From Lachnospiraceae bacterium (GTDB lineage Bacteria > Bacillota > Clostridia > Lachnospirales > Lachnospiraceae): DNA of 64,000 nucleotides. Within the stretch, counting starts at the first letter, position 1, and each line of letters opens with the position of its first letter. The translations under genes and the position numbers were made by a program. A model generated the notes under the pieces. It was not told where the DNA came from. It saw nothing but the letters and a program-made list of their open reading frames with translations, and did not search any database. The stretch lies in the NCBI GenBank assembly GCA_019421365.1, contig JAHZFJ010000010.1, positions 89,132 to 153,131 on the forward strand, written 5' to 3'. This document shows, piece by piece, positions 9,458 through 17,808 of the stretch.

Positions 9458-10510
9458 TTATTCGAATGTCGCCTCACTACACTCATCTTTATATGCAAGC
9501 ACTCCTGCTAAAAAGACTAATGCTAGCCCTTGTCCCCAGCCTTGTATCCAATCCTTCGTTATTGTTAGGTATCCTTCACGGTCTTTCATAACGGCTGTTC
9601 CACCAGATACATTCAAGACCTTTCCACTCTCACTAATGTTATTCTTCAATCCTTGTATTGACTTATTAATATATTTTAAATGAAGCGGGTTACCTTTTGC
9701 TAGCATTGCAGCTGCGATTCCACAAGATGCCGAAACTTCTTCATATGCCTCTTCATCATCTAAAATTGTTCTCCATAATCCATTCTCTGTCTGCAACAAT
9801 TTAAGAGCTGATAATTGTTCATCCAAAGAGCCCACGATTTCCATGTACTTTGGATAGAGATAACATTCTGGCAAAATAAGTCCCACTTGTGACATCGTAT
9901 AAGCAGCCCAAGCATTCGCTCTTGCCCAACAGAAGCCAGACATGTGACTTTCGTCAATATTATTATAACCATGATACCATAAACCTGTTTCCGGATTCTG
10001 TAGATACTTTATGTGCCAATAATATTGATTCAATGCATCTTCAATAATTTCTTCATCCCCTAATTTAATACCCACTCTTAACAAGAAAAAAGCTGCCATA
10101 AAAAGTGTGTCTGCCCAAGCCTGTTCTGGAAAATCATTTTTAATAGATACTGTGTGTTGTAGAACAGAATCTCCAAAGCGCAACGCCTCCGTACGCAAAT
10201 ATTTCACCTTGCTTAATACAATGTCCCAATACTTCTCCTCACCAGTCGCTTCATAAATCGTAATTAAGCAATGTCCCATGGCACATGTATTAACTGTCCA
10301 CGCAGGCAATGAAAGTTCAATAAACTCATCAATTCGTTCTTTCATTGCATGTAGATAGCGTTCATTCTTGGTTACCTCATACGCACGACTGATACCATAA
10401 TAACCAACTCCACAAGGCCATTCCCATGTCATGTCCATGCGCATTGTACGTTCTACCATTCGATCAATTAATAATTCTATCTCCTTTTTATCATACTTCA
10501 AACCATTCAT
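9458..10510 (-). CDS. GH105/GH88-type unsaturated rhamnogalacturonyl hydrolase (YteR-like)
   Basis: A 350-residue alpha/alpha-barrel hydrolase that removes the unsaturated galacturonyl residue left by lyases on rhamnogalacturonan oligosaccharides. FPEQAWADTLFMAAFFL contains the probable catalytic Asp (about residue 134), matching the Asp of YteR. GFCWARANAW (about 193-201) matches the W-x-R-x-N-x-W motif. There is no signal peptide, so it acts in the cytoplasm after import. AAAGGTGG is 8 bases before the ATG at 10510; a GTG at 10522 lies inside that ribosome binding site. The gene lies between the transporter lipoprotein and the GH112 gene, 35 bases from the latter. Confidence 0.85.
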   Translation of the reverse strand: MNGLKYDKKEIELLIDRMVERTMRMDMTWEWPCGVGYYGISRAYEVTKNERYLHAMKERIDEFIELSLPAWTVNTCAMGHCLITIYEATGEEKYWDIVLSKVKYLRTEALRFGDSVLQHTVSIKNDFPEQAWADTLFMAAFFLLRVGIKLGDEEIIEDALNQYYWHIKYLQNPETGLWYHGYNNIDESHMSGFCWARANAWAAYTMSQVGLILPECYLYPKYMEIVGSLDEQLSALKLLQTENGLWRTILDDEEAYEEVSASCGIAAAMLAKGNPLHLKYINKSIQGLKNNISESGKVLNVSGGTAVMKDREGYLTITKDWIQGWGQGLALVFLAGVLAYKDECSEATFE

Positions 10511-10588
10511 AATGCTTACCACCTTTCTGGCTCCTAAGTATACTTAGAAACTGTGTATCGAATCCATTCCTCTTCTATCTTCTAGTAA

Positions 10589-10632
10589 GGTCGACTACGC
10601 CAATTTGAACTCCTTTTTTGGCGCTGTCGACC
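10589..10632 (-). terminator. Intercistronic hairpin between binding-protein and hydrolase genes
   Basis: GGTCGAC pairs with GTCGACC and an inner CGCCAA pairs with TTGGCG. No T run follows on the minus strand, so it is more likely a processing or stability hairpin, or a weak attenuator, that lets the binding protein be made in excess of the enzymes. Confidence 0.55.
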
Positions 10633-10666
10633 TACATTCAATGTATCAGCTTAATAACTTCATCTC

Positions 10667-12355
10667 TTACTCTGCTATATAGTCACCCGAATCCAATAAT
10701 GACTGTTTCTCATCTAAGATTTCTTGATACCCATTCTCTAGATATTCTTTACAATATGCCTCATATTTGGATTCGAATTCATCAGGTGAACATGTAATAC
10801 AATCAACATAGAATTCTTGCCACATAGCACTCAAATCAGCTGAGTATTCACTAACAGATTCCACTGTTTTAGTAAAGATCGGAGTAATTAAACCATACTG
10901 TTCATTTTGTTTTGCATAGTCAAAAGAATCTTGAATCAGATTCTCATAACCAACTGGGGCTAAAATCTTCATATTCGCCTTTAAATTTAAATCACTATCA
11001 CCATAATTAGCAACTTCTTCAACAAGACACCAATAATCCTTATTGTTGTTATTCGATAATTTTGATTCTCCACTAAAATCAGCGACTGGTTCTGCAATAC
11101 CATCTGCATTTAATATATAATTCTGACCTTCAACACCATTTTGCAAGAAGAATAAGTTTTCATCTTGAGTCATCCAATTTAATAACATCCAAATTGCAGC
11201 CCTTTGTTCTTTTGTTGTATCGGAATTGATTCCCATAACCATACCATATCCAGGATATTGATAGTAATAAGAAGTTCCGTTTGGTGAACCTGCGCCAGAA
11301 TTCATAACAGAAACTTTCGCATCTGGATTATTCGCTACCAAAGAACTAATTACATCTGTAGTACTCGATATATAGAAACTATAGGTTCCTGTATTCCCAG
11401 CAACGAAGTCTGCCTTCGTATCTACATCTTCTTTGTTAAGATAAAACTCTGGATCAATTAATCCTTCATTATATTCTTTATTCAATGTTTGAAGATATGC
11501 CTTTGTTGCATCCCAAGTAAATGGCGCTACGTTCAAATCAAGATACTTAGCAAACTCTTCAACTGTTGTATTCTTATCGATAAAAGGATATTCATATGTA
11601 AAGCTTTTTGTTATAAGAGTCTCACCAAGAGTTCCAAGTCCTGCATCTTTCCATGCTCTTGCAACCTCTTCTAACTCTGCACGATTTGTTGGCATTGATT
11701 TACCTACCGCATCTAACCAGTCTTGTCGAATTAGCGTTACAAAGTTGTAGTATATCGCATCTCTTTGCGCAAAGAAAAATGCACTCTTTCCATCAAGTTT
11801 ACCATATTTTTCAATGGTACCTGCTAATTTATTATAATAATCTGGGGCATAATATTTAATTTCCTTCAAATCAATATCCTGGATTGCTCCTTCATTATAA
11901 TAATTTACTGCTTGTGGCATATCATAATGCATAATGATATCAGGAGCACTTCCTGCTGCAATCATCTGCATGTAATCTTGTACTTCTGTAGTACGGCCAA
12001 TTGCTACATATTCTACATTAACATTATATTTGTCTCCAAACTCTGACTGAATCCATCTTGTATAATAATTATCGGTTACATTCCAACCTTCAAAAGCACG
12101 ATCATATACTGGAATTTGAATCGTTACTTTCTCAGGAAATCCTTTGGAATAATCTTCATAGGCCCCTTCATTGTTAGTACCTTCTTCTTGTCCGCTATCT
12201 TTCTCGTCCGTTACACCTTCATTTGCAGTAGTATCCTTAGCATTGTTATCATTCTTCTTATCAGAAGATGATCTTCCACACCCTGTCACAATACTTGCTG
12301 TCATAATCAATGCAAGTGCTACTGCTGTTACTTTTGATAATACGTTCTTTTTCAT
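10667..12355 (-). CDS. Extracellular solute-binding lipoprotein of an oligosaccharide ABC transporter (LplA/YtcQ-like)
   Basis: A 562-residue family 1 solute-binding protein. The N-terminus is a lipoprotein signal (MKKNVLSKV, then a hydrophobic core ending in the lipobox IVTGC), followed by a low-complexity Asp/Asn/Glu linker to about residue 60. The mature part has the cluster typical of LplA-type proteins, for example TRQDWLDAVG-like IRQDWLDAVGKSMPTNRAE and RAAIWMLLNWM. The open frame extends 43 codons upstream, but AAAAGGAGGG lies 5 bases before the ATG at 12355, which also begins the signal peptide. It follows two permease genes, while no ATPase gene is linked. Such systems normally share a housekeeping MsmX-type ATPase. 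It captures the operon's oligosaccharide outside the cell. Confidence 0.92.
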   Translation of the reverse strand: MKKNVLSKVTAVALALIMTASIVTGCGRSSSDKKNDNNAKDTTANEGVTDEKDSGQEEGTNNEGAYEDYSKGFPEKVTIQIPVYDRAFEGWNVTDNYYTRWIQSEFGDKYNVNVEYVAIGRTTEVQDYMQMIAAGSAPDIIMHYDMPQAVNYYNEGAIQDIDLKEIKYYAPDYYNKLAGTIEKYGKLDGKSAFFFAQRDAIYYNFVTLIRQDWLDAVGKSMPTNRAELEEVARAWKDAGLGTLGETLITKSFTYEYPFIDKNTTVEEFAKYLDLNVAPFTWDATKAYLQTLNKEYNEGLIDPEFYLNKEDVDTKADFVAGNTGTYSFYISSTTDVISSLVANNPDAKVSVMNSGAGSPNGTSYYYQYPGYGMVMGINSDTTKEQRAAIWMLLNWMTQDENLFFLQNGVEGQNYILNADGIAEPVADFSGESKLSNNNNKDYWCLVEEVANYGDSDLNLKANMKILAPVGYENLIQDSFDYAKQNEQYGLITPIFTKTVESVSEYSADLSAMWQEFYVDCITCSPDEFESKYEAYCKEYLENGYQEILDEKQSLLDSGDYIAE

Positions 12356-12387
12356 AGTAACCCTCCTTTTATATACCTTCATTTCCT

Positions 12388-13284
12388 TTATTCTTTTACT
12401 GCACCCACCATTACGCCTTGTACAAAGTATTTCTGTGCAAATGGATAGATACAAATAATAGGTAACGTTGCGAAGATAACACATGCTGCCTTTAATACTT
12501 CTGGATTTGTTATAGTTCCTGTAGCTACACCTTCTGCTTGGAACGATTCTTGTGCAGATACAATCAAATAATAGAGTTTTAATTGCAAAGGTCTCAAATC
12601 CGTTCTTTGCTTAATGTAATACAATGCATCTTGATAGGCGTTCCATCTTCCTACTGCATAGAATAATGTAATTGTAGCTAAAATAGGTTTGGTTAATGGA
12701 ACTACAATATTTTTTAAAATCTTAAAATGATTCGCTCCATCTATAATTGCTGATTCGATTAAACTCTCAGAAACACTAGCAGAAAAATTGTTTTTCATAA
12801 TTAAGAAGTTATAACCCGAAAACGATAATGGAAGAATTAAGCACCACCATGTATCAAGCATTTTGAGATTGCTCATAAGTAAATAGTCCGGAATTGTTCC
12901 ACCAGCAAAATACATCGTCATCATGATCATAAATACCATAACTTTACGTCCTTTTAGTTCCTTTCTACTTAAGGCATATGCCGCACATGTAGTAAGAAAC
13001 ATACCAATCATTGTGAATGATGCCGTAACCACTATAGTAACAAACATAGAACGCAAGATGGATTGATCTGCAAATATCTTCTTGTATGCTTCTAAACTAA
13101 AACCCTTTGGAAATAGAATGACCTTATTCGCTATTACATAAGCTTCTTCACTGATTGATTTTGATAGAATATGTATAAATGGCAACACACAGCTCAGAGC
13201 TGCGAGCCCAACAATCAAGCAAAATACAAGTTGAAAAAATTGATCTTTTCTTTTCGTAGTATGTTTTATCTTATATTCTTTCAT
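12388..13284 (-). CDS. ABC transporter permease, LplC/YtcP type (second permease)
   Basis: An inner-membrane permease of 298 residues with about six membrane helices. The EAA loop that contacts the ATPase is visible as ESAIIDGANHFKILKNIVVP. The C-terminal FAQKYFVQGVMVGAVKE is the standard ending of MalG-like carbohydrate permeases. The ATG at 13284 lies 9 bases after AGGGGGTG; in-frame GTG codons at 13290 and 13296 are less likely. It pairs with the permease 15 bases upstream and serves the adjacent binding lipoprotein. Confidence 0.92.
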   Translation of the reverse strand: MKEYKIKHTTKRKDQFFQLVFCLIVGLAALSCVLPFIHILSKSISEEAYVIANKVILFPKGFSLEAYKKIFADQSILRSMFVTIVVTASFTMIGMFLTTCAAYALSRKELKGRKVMVFMIMMTMYFAGGTIPDYLLMSNLKMLDTWWCLILPLSFSGYNFLIMKNNFSASVSESLIESAIIDGANHFKILKNIVVPLTKPILATITLFYAVGRWNAYQDALYYIKQRTDLRPLQLKLYYLIVSAQESFQAEGVATGTITNPEVLKAACVIFATLPIICIYPFAQKYFVQGVMVGAVKE

Positions 13285-13299
13285 ATTCACTCTCACCCC

Positions 13300-14226
13300 C
13301 TAGAGTAATCCATCTTCACCGAGACGTTTCGCAACACGATCAGCTATAAGAACTAAAATCAAACCAATTACGGACTGGAATAAACCAAGTGCTGTTGCCT
13401 CACTGAATTTACCACTTTCAATACCCCAACGATAGACTAAAACAGGAATCGTTGTTGCATATTCCGTTGCCTTTGAATTGGATAATGCATATATTCTTTC
13501 AAATGACCCCTGCATAATCTTCCCAAGATTCATAATTAGCAAAGTAACGATTGTGCTTCGAATACATGGCAAAGTCACATGTAAACATTGTTTCCATCTA
13601 CCTGCTCCATCAACACGAGAGGCCTCGTAAAGTTCTGTATTCACATTAGTTATCGCTGCAAGATAGATAATCGTTCCCCACCCCATGGATTGCCACACGC
13701 CAATTGCTACATAGGATATTAACCACCAGGTATTATCCTGTAAAAAGGGTATTGGACTACCTCCCATATTGGAGATGATCGTGTTAACTACACCACTACT
13801 TAAACTAAACATTTGATATGCTAAAGCTCCAATAATGATCCAAGAAAGAAAATGAGGAAGATATAATAAAGTCTGTGATACTTTCTTAAACCACTTAACA
13901 CGTATCTCATTCAAAACAAGTGCTAGTATAATTGGCATCGGAAAACTAAAGATCAAATCCAATATATTAAGATATAACGTGTTCCAAACCGCCTCCCCGA
14001 AATTATGTTTAGCAAATACTTTTCGAAAAACATCAAAACCTACCCACTCACTATCAGCAAACCCTTTCGCCACTTTATAGTCTTTAAAAGCAATGGTTAG
14101 ACCAAAATAAGAACCAAACTTGAAAACCAAAATAAAAATCATAGGTAAAAGCATTAATGCGTACAGTTGCCAATTTCTTCTCATATACAAATGAAATTTA
14201 CTCTTTTGATTAACTGATTTCTCCAT
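13300..14226 (-). CDS. ABC transporter permease, LplB type (first permease)
   Basis: A MalF/LplB-like permease, 308 residues, with about six membrane helices. The EAA motif is EASRVDGAGRWKQCLHVTLP, and the N-terminal FKDYKVAKGFADSEWVGFD is typical of the polysaccharide-transport LplB group. AAGGGGTGA precedes the ATG by 6 bases. It is the first gene of the five-gene operon and is transcribed away from the AraC-type regulator across a 386-bp gap. Confidence 0.92.
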   Translation of the reverse strand: MEKSVNQKSKFHLYMRRNWQLYALMLLPMIFILVFKFGSYFGLTIAFKDYKVAKGFADSEWVGFDVFRKVFAKHNFGEAVWNTLYLNILDLIFSFPMPIILALVLNEIRVKWFKKVSQTLLYLPHFLSWIIIGALAYQMFSLSSGVVNTIISNMGGSPIPFLQDNTWWLISYVAIGVWQSMGWGTIIYLAAITNVNTELYEASRVDGAGRWKQCLHVTLPCIRSTIVTLLIMNLGKIMQGSFERIYALSNSKATEYATTIPVLVYRWGIESGKFSEATALGLFQSVIGLILVLIADRVAKRLGEDGLL

Positions 14227-14612
14227 ATATTCACCCCTTCATATTTTCTTTTTATATTGTCCTTTGGTAAATTAATTGTACCTATAATCAAGTACAACTT
14301 CATATCATTTCCATAAAAATACATTGCAATTTCAACCATTTATTATTTCATAAGTTATAACATTAATCTTTCTTTTTTGTTATTATGTTTCTTTTTTCTC
14401 GTTATCATCATATCTAATTATACATAATTACTTGATAAAATAATTTTTCTAGACTTTATATATTTTTTTTATGATTTATTTTTTTTAATAAGCCGTATTT
14501 GCCATATCTTTATTTGCTATAAATAACCATATCTTGTATACTTGATTTATAAATACATTAACTTTTAAAGGGAAAGGAAACTATTTAGACAAAATAGTTA
14601 TAGGTAGATTAT
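14227..14612. promoter_or_regulatory. Divergent promoter region between oligosaccharide operon and AraC regulator
   Basis: A 386-bp very AT-rich gap without an open reading frame. The only clear element is an inverted repeat, TTGTAC and GTACAA separated by 10 bases at 14276-14297, about 50 bp before the permease gene, which could be an operator. I could not assign -35/-10 boxes with confidence for either direction. Confidence 0.45.
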
Positions 14613-15557
14613 ATGGGAAGAGCCAAAAAAGCTATTATTGAATATCGAAATTACGAATTAACACCCTATTTTCCAATATTATTATTAACAGGTGAACACT
14701 GGAAAATCTCTGACATTCCTTCTAATCGGCTTCATTTTCATAATTGTTTAGAGATTGGATTATGTGAGACTGATAGTGGTACAATGGAATTCGTAGATAC
14801 GATTCTTCCTTTCCATGCAGGTGATGTAACAGTTATCGCTAGCGATATTCCTCACACTACCTACTCAAGAAAAGGAACCGCCAGTAAATGGTCTTATTTA
14901 TTCGTTGATATCGAAGAACTGTTTCACCCCTTCTTCCAACTCAGTATTCTAGAAAGTGCTGATGTTTTAAAGCGCTTGTTACATGACTATAGCGCTATTT
15001 TCTCAAATGACGAATACCCAGATATTTATTTTCTTGTAAGTTCTATAATCAAAGAAATGAAAGGGCAAAAGCAAAATTATCAATTTACAGTAAGAGGTCT
15101 ATCGGTTGCACTTATAACTAAACTCTTAAACATATACGCAGAGACAAAACAACATCCTACTATACAGACTCATGAAAATTCCTTAGTGATATCTCCTGCA
15201 CTTGATTACATACAGCAAAACTATATGAATACATTCCCTATGGATTTACTAGCAGATATAAGCAACTTAAGCCCTACTCATTTTCGTAGACTCTTCACTT
15301 CTATTATGAATACAACTCCGCTTGAATACCTCAACCATACTAGAATATTAAAATCCACAATTCTTCTACGTACAACCGAAATTCCAATTTTATCAGTTTC
15401 TGAAGAAGTCGGTTTTGGTTCACTCTCAAGTTTTAATCGTCATTTTTATAAAGAGTATGGTAAAAGTCCTAGAGAATGGCGTTCCCAAAATTCTTATATA
15501 GGAAATCAATCAATTCAAAAATATAGCGGTTGGCTTCTCCCTCCAAAGATGATATAG
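14613..15557 (+). CDS. AraC-family transcriptional regulator with N-terminal cupin domain
   Basis: A 314-residue regulator. The N-terminal half is a cupin sugar-sensing domain (HFHNCLEIGLCETDSG, with FHAGDVTVIASDIPH). The C-terminal 100 residues carry two helix-turn-helix units, including FRRLFTSIMNTTPLEYL and the signature VGFGSLSSFNRHFYKEYGKSPREWR. It is divergent from the permease-lipoprotein-GH105-GH112 operon and is very probably its substrate-responsive activator. The ribosome binding site is weak (AGGTAG, 6 bases before the ATG). Confidence 0.92.
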   Translation: MGRAKKAIIEYRNYELTPYFPILLLTGEHWKISDIPSNRLHFHNCLEIGLCETDSGTMEFVDTILPFHAGDVTVIASDIPHTTYSRKGTASKWSYLFVDIEELFHPFFQLSILESADVLKRLLHDYSAIFSNDEYPDIYFLVSSIIKEMKGQKQNYQFTVRGLSVALITKLLNIYAETKQHPTIQTHENSLVISPALDYIQQNYMNTFPMDLLADISNLSPTHFRRLFTSIMNTTPLEYLNHTRILKSTILLRTTEIPILSVSEEVGFGSLSSFNRHFYKEYGKSPREWRSQNSYIGNQSIQKYSGWLLPPKMI

Positions 15558-15575
15558 AATGCAACACTTTATTAT

Positions 15576-15631
15576 AGAAAAAAGTTTTTACAAAACTTCT
15601 ATAAAGATTAATGTTTTGTAAAAACTTTTCT
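15576..15631. terminator. Bidirectional terminator
   Basis: A stem of about 17 pairs joins AAAAGTTTTTACAAAAC with GTTTTGTAAAAACTTTT, in the convergent gap between the AraC regulator and the DUF2156 gene. It has A runs before and T runs after. Confidence 0.75.
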
Positions 15632-15647
15632 ATTCATGGCTCATATA

Positions 15648-16535
15648 TTATTTTAATACAGCAGTGTACTTTTCAATTAGTAAATCAGGATAATACGATA
15701 ACTTTGCTTTTCGTAATCCTTCTTCACCCATATCTTCTTCACGGTTTACATATTCATAATCCTGACAGTTATGAATTACAAACTGCTGATTAATCATTGG
15801 ATAAGCTCCCTGAATACCTGGGAATGCTTTTTCAATGTGTACTACAAAGGTATCATCCGTTAATGGTTCACCAATCGTATAAGCAATAACTTCTCCTTCT
15901 CTACGAATCAGTCCACCTATTAAACCTAATTCAAAAAAGTTTTTAAAGGCACAAGAAACTGCACATGCTTCTAATTGAAGGCTTTCGTCATTCTCACAAT
16001 CATATATAGCACACCATTTATCATTCATCTTCTTGCAATCTTCGATATTCTCTCTTGTAATGTCTTCGTATTGCCAATCTGGGTTATCTTTAAAACGTGC
16101 GATATGATTTCTCTTACCATGAAGTTTCTTACCCGCTAACGTAGTCAAACGTTCTGTTTTATATACATAATCACTCTCATCTCTTGGTGCCTCTATATGG
16201 AAAAGACCTGGAAAAGCTTCTTCTACTTTCGCTACTTCGCTTTCCACTATACCTCTAAGACGAAATTGTATGTTTCTCTCCTTCGCATCTTCCATTAAAG
16301 CTTCAATTACGGGTTTAATATCACCTTCTCCAACTGGATAGGTATAACATTGCTCCTCACCTACTCCACTTTTCAAGCAATAAAATCCATTAACATCAGC
16401 AAATTCTATATGATTGGAATGACGCCAAATAAAATTATTAACAAAGGAAAAATCACAGCTTTTATATTGTGCTTGTTTCAATCTATGATTTATCCATTCT
16501 CTATCACTTAACTCGACTTTTTTAAATGCGATCAT
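15648..16535 (-). CDS. DUF2156 family protein (GNAT-fold, LPG synthetase C-terminal-like)
   Basis: The 295 residues match the stand-alone DUF2156 family, which has the tandem GNAT fold seen in aminoacyl-phosphatidylglycerol synthases but no membrane part. Visible landmarks are CDFSFVNNFIWR near residue 30, KLHGKRNHIARF (about 138-149), and the C-terminal INQQFVIHNCQDYEYVNREEDMGEEGLRKAKLSYYP block with the conserved NREED..GLR. Such proteins may transfer aminoacyl groups from tRNA, but the function of the stand-alone form is not established. No operon partner. Confidence 0.85.
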   Translation of the reverse strand: MIAFKKVELSDREWINHRLKQAQYKSCDFSFVNNFIWRHSNHIEFADVNGFYCLKSGVGEEQCYTYPVGEGDIKPVIEALMEDAKERNIQFRLRGIVESEVAKVEEAFPGLFHIEAPRDESDYVYKTERLTTLAGKKLHGKRNHIARFKDNPDWQYEDITRENIEDCKKMNDKWCAIYDCENDESLQLEACAVSCAFKNFFELGLIGGLIRREGEVIAYTIGEPLTDDTFVVHIEKAFPGIQGAYPMINQQFVIHNCQDYEYVNREEDMGEEGLRKAKLSYYPDLLIEKYTAVLK

Positions 16536-16702
16536 GATTAACTCCTTCTTTTGTTCTATCTATTCATTATATTTCCCAAGTACCGTTGAATCATTCTATG
16601 ATTGATTTTCCATAATTGTTCAAGCTTCTCGTTATAATACATTGATATTCATCAATGTATAGTATACGTAGAATACTAACAATTTGTCAACCAAATAATA
16701 CA

Positions 16703-16748
16703 AGAAAAACCCTAGATAAAACAAATTGTTTTATCTAGGGCTTTTCTT
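16703..16748. terminator. Bidirectional terminator after cold-shock gene
   Basis: AAGAAAAACCCTAGATAAAACAA pairs with the matching TTGTTTTATCTAGGG arm and the following CTTTTCTT (one mismatch). It lies 20 bases after the cold-shock stop codon and carries A/T runs on both sides. Confidence 0.85.
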
Positions 16749-16769
16749 ACTTATATGGTCTTAACCAAC

Positions 16770-16973
16770 TTAAGCTACAACTACGTTAACTGCTTGTAAA
16801 CCACGAGCTCCGTTAGTAATATCAAAAGTTACGTTTTGATTTTCTTCTAAAGATTTAAAACCATCTGTAGCAATTCCTGAGAAATGTACGAATACATCTT
16901 CACCATTTTCGCTGTTTGTAATAAATCCAAATCCTTTTTGTGCATTAAACCATTTTACTGTACCTTTATTCAT
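16770..16973 (-). CDS. csp: Cold-shock protein (CspA/CspB family)
   Basis: A 67-residue single cold-shock domain that binds single-stranded RNA/DNA and acts as an RNA chaperone. RNP1 is KGFGFI (residues 13-18) and RNP2 is VFVHF (27-31); the N-terminal GTVKWFN is canonical. AGGAGG lies 8 bases before the ATG. A consensus-like promoter (17110-17138) and a 21-bp hairpin in its roughly 130-base leader suggest control at the RNA level. Confidence 0.97.
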   Translation of the reverse strand: MNKGTVKWFNAQKGFGFITNSENGEDVFVHFSGIATDGFKSLEENQNVTFDITNGARGLQAVNVVVA

Positions 16974-17026
16974 GAAAGATACCTCCTAATAATTATATTC
17001 TAATATTTTTCGGTGAAAATAAAAAA

Positions 17027-17079
17027 TCACATATTTTTGTAAATCATCAAATCGGTTAATGATTTACAAAAATATGTGA
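17027..17079 (-). promoter_or_regulatory. Perfect 21-bp hairpin with T-rich tail in the cold-shock gene leader
   Basis: TCACATATTTTTGTAAATCAT and ATGATTTACAAAAATATGTGA are exact inverted repeats separated by 11 bases. On the transcribed (minus) strand the stem is followed by ATTTTTTATTTT, so it resembles an attenuator or a temperature-sensitive leader structure. It lies about 50 bases before the start codon. Confidence 0.7.
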
Positions 17080-17109
17080 ATCAAAACTTTACATCTAAAA
17101 TACCTCTTA

Positions 17110-17138
17110 ATACTATCATAATTGCAAAAGCATGTCAA
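17110..17138 (-). promoter_or_regulatory. Sigma-A-type promoter of the cold-shock gene
   Basis: On the minus strand, TTGACA (17138-17133), a 17-base spacer and TAGTAT (17115-17110). Transcription would begin near 17103, giving a leader of about 130 bases that contains the hairpin. Confidence 0.65.
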
Positions 17139-17327
17139 CACCATTTTGTATAATATATAAAATAGAAAGAAATTATATCATATCGAGGTCTTTCCCATTC
17201 AGTATACAATATCTTCTCTCAAAACTTTTATTAATATCTTATTCATCTTTTTTCTTTAAAAGATGACACTTTTTCTTCATACTCTCATATACTTATATTA
17301 TAAAACTCTTAAAGGAATGAAAAAACT

Positions 17328-17555
17328 ATGTGTGGATTGTTTGGTTGTTGTAATAGATGTAGATCTGGTTGCGGTTGTAACCGTTGTGGCAATTCTCGTT
17401 GTGGCTGTGGCTGCAATCGTTGTGGAAACAACTGGGGTTGTGGAAACAATTGGGGCCGTAGTGGCTGCGATAATGACTGGAATTCTAGTTGTGGTGGCGG
17501 ATGCGGTTGTAGAAATCGCAGCGGATGTGGCTGTAACAGGGGTTGTGGATGTTAA
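17328..17555 (+). CDS. 75-residue Cys/Gly-rich peptide of unknown function
   Basis: The product has 20 Cys and 20 Gly in 75 residues, with Asn, Arg and a few Trp making up most of the rest. CGCNRCGN occurs twice (residues 15-22 and 27-34), GNNWG occurs twice (33-37 and 39-43), and the end is CNRGCGC. AAAGGAA lies about 10 bases before the ATG. There is no signal peptide. A longer overlapping frame exists (17263-17574), but its Val/Ala/Ile-only translation is an artefact of the GTTGTGG repeats. It could be a spore-surface or exosporium-like structural peptide, a metal binder, or a modified peptide precursor. A terminator and the asparagine synthetase gene follow. The first residues MCGLFG resemble the MCGIAG start of that enzyme. 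Confidence 0.65.
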   Translation: MCGLFGCCNRCRSGCGCNRCGNSRCGCGCNRCGNNWGCGNNWGRSGCDNDWNSSCGGGCGCRNRSGCGCNRGCGC

Positions 17556-17621
17556 CTCAATAATTAATTACTGAATTAATTACGTAATTAACTAACTAAT
17601 TAAGTATTATAGTTAAGTAAT

Positions 17622-17675
17622 GAAAAGGCTGTCTTACGAGTAATCTTATATAGATTGTTCTGAGACAGTCTTTTC
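17622..17675 (+). terminator. Terminator after the Cys/Gly peptide gene
   Basis: GAAAAGGCTGTCT pairs with AGACAGTCTTTTC (one G-T pair) around a loop of about 28 bases, giving an intrinsic terminator that separates the small gene from asparagine synthetase. Confidence 0.75.
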
Positions 17676-17808
17676 ATATGTTAATTATCGGTGCATTGTT
17701 ATGTTCACTTAAGATTATTAGGAATTTTCGCTATTGGTTGATATTAACAATCAATTTAACTTTTTTTTCATATAATAGCTTAGATTAATATTTAGGAGGT
17801 AATTAGTA

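Noticed and set aside
17263..17574. 103-residue frame rich in Val, Ala and Ile overlapping the Cys/Gly peptide
   Set aside because: It is the out-of-frame reading of GTTGTGG-type repeats, and the 75-residue frame has the better ribosome binding site and a defined repeat structure.
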